From Lasioglossum baleicum (Eukaryota; Arthropoda; Insecta; Hymenoptera; Halictidae): a stretch of 64,000 nucleotides of DNA. The position numbers were made by a program, and so were the translations under genes. The DNA lies in NCBI RefSeq assembly GCF_051020765.1, contig NW_027469083.1:62001-126000 (forward strand), given 5' to 3'. Positions 60,301 through 64,000 of this stretch are shown here, piece by piece. The notes beneath the pieces were generated by a model. That model ran no database searches. It was given only the letters and a program-made list of their open reading frames with translations, and was not told where the DNA came from. Positions within the stretch are counted from its first letter, which is position 1. Every line of letters starts with the position of its first letter.

Positions 60301-63300
60301 TTTCATTTTACTCTATATTATAAATTTTATCTTTATCTTTTATTCCCCTTTATTTTGCCCCCCTTCTTATGTTTGTTGTGTTTTGTCCATTGTATTTATT
60401 TACTTATTATTATTTATTTATTTAATGACTTTTATTTTATCTACACACCTTTTCATTTACTGATTTTATCTTTTATTTTATCATATTTTTAAGTTTTATG
60501 CGGGTTGACAGGGGGGCGGGACGGGGGGAGGGGACAGACGCGAGCCGGAACTCGCCTCTGTCCCTTCCTTGTCGCGTGCGGAAAAAATACAATGCAGCGT
60601 GTACGAGTATTTGCACATGTATAAAAATCGGATGGCGCAGTAACAAAAATTCTAAATTATACAGCACAAGTTGCAGCAATGCATGCGCATAAGTTAAATT
60701 ACCTGCATACCTCCGTTTCCTCAAACTGTGTGTTCATAACTGGCATTGGGAGGATCGCAGTGCCACCACTGCGAGGAGGCCCAGGACTCTGCGCGGCATA
60801 CGCTGGAAGAATGTCCAGCGTGGTCGGCACCGCGCAGAGACCTAAGGGGCGTTATTGGGATGGACCTCCCGTTGCCGGTCGTGGTCGACCACATGATCGG
60901 CAGCGAGAGGTCAAGAGCAGCGATTGCCTCCTTCTGTGAGATTGTGATAACGCAGAAGGAGGCAGCGGAGAGGGAGAGGGAAGCCGACCCGCTCTCCGCC
61001 AGAAGGCTAGCATCGGCGGGGCAACCCCGACGAGGCCGACGGCCCCCGTAAGGGGCCGCAGGCGTAATGGCGGCGGTGGTACTACTTAGTACTTCCACCG
61101 CCGCCAAGGGGGGCTGGCCGTTAAGGCGCCCCCGAGGTGGACAGGTCGCGGGGGGCGAGGTGGAGCAATAATCCCCTTCCCCCCCTCTCTACAAAGATGC
61201 GACCTGCCGGTCGACCCCCCTCCTTTTATTGTATAATATTTCATTTTACTCTATATTATAAATTCTATCTTTATCTTTTATTCCCCTTTATTTTGCCCCC
61301 CTTCTTATGTTTGTTGTGTTTTGTCCATTGTATTTATTTACTTATTATTATTTATTTATTTAATGACTTTTATTTTATCTATACACCTTTTCATTTACTG
61401 ATTTTATCTTTTATTTTATCATATTTTTAAGTTTTCTGCGGGTTGACAGGGGGGCGGGACGGGGGGAGGGGACAGACGCGAGCCGGAACTCGCCTCTGTC
61501 CCCTCCTTGTCGCGTGCGGAAAAAAATACAATGCAGCGTGTACGAGTATTTGCACATGTATAAAAATCGGATGGCGCGGTAACAAAAATTCTAAATTATA
61601 CAGCACAGGTTGCAGCAATGCATGCGCATAAGTTAAATTACCTGCATACCTCCGTTTCCTCAAACTGTGTGTTCATAACTGGCATTGGGAGGATCGCAGT
61701 GCCACCACTGCGAGGAGGCCCAGGACTCTGCGCGGCATACGCTGGAAGAATGTCCAGCGTGGTCGGCACCGCGCAGAGACCTAAGGGGCGTTATTGGGAT
61801 GGACCTCCCGTTGCCGGTCGTGGTCGACCACATGATCGGCAGCGAGAGGTCAAGAGCAGCGATTGCCTCCTTCTGTGAGATTGTGATAACGCAGAAGGAG
61901 GCAGCGGAGAGGGAGAGGGAAGCCGACCCGCTCTCCGCCAGAAGGCTAGCATCGGCGGGGCAACCCCGACGAGGCCGACGGCCCCCGTAAGGGGCCGCAG
62001 GCGTAATGGCGGCGGTGGTACTACTTAGTACTTCCACCGCCGCCAAGGGGGGCTGGCCGTTAAGGCGCCCCCGAGGTGGACAGGTCGCGGGGGGCGAGGT
62101 GGAGCAATAATCCCCTTCCCCCCCTCTCTACAAAGATGCGACCTGCCGGTCGACCCCCCCCTTTTATTGTATAATATTTCATTTTACTCTATATTATAAA
62201 TTTTATCTTTATCTTTTATTCCCCTTTATTTTGCCACCCTTCTTATTTTTGTTGTGTTTTGTCCATTGTATTTATTTACTTATTATTATTTATTTATTTA
62301 TTGACTTTTATTTTATCTATTTTATCTATACACCTTTTCATTTACTGATTTTATCTTGTATTTTATCATATTTTTAAGTTTTATACGGGTTGACCAGGGG
62401 GTGGGACGGGGGGAGGGGACAGACGCGAGCCGGAACTCGCCTCTGTCCCTTCCTTGTCGCGTGCGGAAAAAAATACAGTGCAGCGTGTACGAGTATATGC
62501 ACATGTATAAAAATCGGATGGCGCGGTAACAAAAATTCTAAATTATACAGCACAAGTTGCAGCAATGCATGCGCATAAGTTAAATTACCTGCATACCTCC
62601 GTTTCCTCAAACTGTGTGTTCATAACTGGCACTAGGAGGATCGCAGTGCCACCACTGCGAGGAGGCCCAGGACTCTGCGCGGCATACGCTGGAAGAATGT
62701 CCAGCCTGGTCGGCACCGCGTAGAGACCTAAGGGGAGTTATTGGGATGGACCTGCCGTTGCCGGTCGTGGTCGACCACATGATCGGCAGCGAGAGGTCAA
62801 GAGCAGCGATTGCCTCCTTCTGCTAGATTGTGATAACGCAGAAGGAGGCAGGGGAGAGGGAGAGGGAAGCCGACCCGCTCTCCGCCAGAAGGCTAGCATC
62901 GGCGGGGCAACCCCGACGAGGCCGACGGCCCCCGTAAGGGGCCGCAGGCGTAATGGCGGCGGTGGTACTACTTAGTACTTCCACCGCCGCCAAGGGGGGC
63001 GGGCCGTTAAGGGGCCCCCGAGGTGGACAGGTCGCGGGGGGCGAGGTGGAGCAATAATCCCCTTCCCCCCCTCTCTACAAAGATGCGACCTGCCGGTCGA
63101 CCCCCTCCTTTTATTGTATAATATTTCATTTTACTCTATATTATAAATTTTATCTTTATCTTTTATTCCCCTTTATTTTGCCCCCCTTCTTATGTTTGTT
63201 GTGTTTTGTCCATTGTATTTATTTACTTATTATTATTTATTTATTTAATGACTTTTATTTTATCTACACACCTTTTCATTTACTGATTTTATCTTTTATT

Positions 63301-64000
63301 TTATCATATTTTTAAGTTTTATGCGGGTTGACAGGGGGGCGGGACGGGGGGAGGGGACAGACGCGAGCCGGAACTCGCCTCTGTCCCTTCCCTGTCGCGT
63401 GCGGAAAAAATACAATGCAGCGTGTACGAGTATTTGCACATGTATAAAAATCGGATGGCGCAGTAACAAAAATTCTAAATTATACAGCACAAGTTGCAGC
63501 AATGCATGCGCATAAGTTAAATTACCTGCATACCTCCGTTTCCTCAAACTGTGTGTTCATAACTGGCATTGGGAGGATCGCAGTGCCACCACTGCGAGGA
63601 GGCCCAGGACTCTGCGCGGCATACGCTGGAAGAATGTCCAGCGTGGTCGGCACCGCGCAGAGACCTAAGGGGCGTTATTGGGATGGACCTCCCGTTGCCG
63701 GTCGTGGTCGACCACATGATCGGCAGCGAGAGGTCAAGAGCAGCGATTGCCTCCTTCTGTGAGATTGTGATAACGCAGAAGGAGGCAGCGGAGAGGGAGA
63801 GGGAAGCCGACCCGCTCTCCGCCAGAAGGCTAGCATCGGCGGGGCAACCCCGACGAGGCCGACGGCCCCCGTAAGGGGCCGCAGGCGTAATGGCGGCGGT
63901 GGTACTACTTAGTACTTCCACCGCCGCCAAGGGGGGCTGGCCGTTAAGGCGCCCCCGAGGTGGACAGGTCGCGGGGGGCGAGGTGGAGCAATAATCCCCT
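57343..64000 (+). repeat. Higher-order repeat: trimer unit of ~2,824 bp, extends past the window
   Basis: Copies 57921, 58861 and 59809 recur at 60746, 61685 and 62632, and a third unit begins at 63569 (offsets 2,823-2,825). Each unit is two intact-frame copies followed by one stop-bearing copy. It is a different trimer from the one at 29140-35490, which has two stop-bearing copies. Confidence 0.82.

Larger units (their letters stand above)
49355..64000 (+). repeat. Right block of the same satellite, 16 coding-remnant copies
   Basis: Continuation of the left array. Coding remnants start at 49490, 50427, 51366, 52305, 53244, 54171, 55098, 56046, 56984, 57921, 58861, 59809, 60746, 61685, 62632 and 63569; the array runs past the window end. 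The distance from 36997 to 49490, less the 11,540-bp element and one 4-bp target copy, is 949 bp, one normal monomer. The two blocks are therefore a single array with one insertion. Orientation is the same as on the left. Confidence 0.97.

Noticed and set aside
1..64000. rDNA context or R1 inserted in 28S
   Set aside because: No rRNA sequence flanks the remnants; the monomers abut each other.

Overview
The window is eukaryotic repeat DNA, most likely from an insect and plausibly a hymenopteran such as an ant. The basis is an R1-clade non-LTR retrotransposon fragment repeated throughout and a Ty3/gypsy element with insect-type features; the species call is inference. I see no single-copy host gene, rRNA, tRNA or bacterial-style operon.

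About 52.5 kb is one tandem satellite, in two blocks (1-37814 and 49355-64000), with a monomer of about 939 bp (range about 922-971). I count 56 copies of its coding-like segment, all on the + strand. Each monomer holds, in order: a G-run cluster able to form a G-quadruplex, a long hairpin, a TATA-like motif, a 303-nt remnant of the C-terminal end of an R1-like ORF2 (CCHC zinc finger, CPAW motif, KEAAERERE tail), its stop codon inside a small hairpin, a strong 3' UTR hairpin, C-rich tracts and about 200 bp of T-rich DNA. The satellite therefore looks like an amplified, internally deleted or 3'-end R1-like retrotransposon. Subfamilies differ by linked variants, including a premature stop in 14 copies, and are arranged as higher-order repeats of 1, 2, 3 and 5 monomers.

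The two blocks are one array split by a single recent insertion: an 11,540-bp Ty3/gypsy LTR retrotransposon on the minus strand (37815-49354). It has 1,621-bp LTRs that appear to differ at one base, a 4-bp target duplication (ATGC), a tRNA-Lys-type primer site, a polypurine tract, gag, pol (protease, RT, RNase H, integrase) and a third ORF. Gag and Pol are in different frames, with a canonical GGGAAAC slippery site and a downstream stem-loop for -1 frameshifting. ORF3 lies where env would be, but it encodes a soluble charged protein whose C-terminal Cys/His pattern mirrors the Gag zinc knuckles. It sits 22 nt behind a strong splice acceptor whose branch-point motif contains the pol stop codon.

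The most notable items are the retrotransposon-derived satellite with conserved RNA/DNA structures and higher-order organisation, and the gypsy ORF3, a spliced-looking Gag-like knuckle protein in env position. Only one satellite monomer is annotated part by part below; the array entries give the positions of the other copies.
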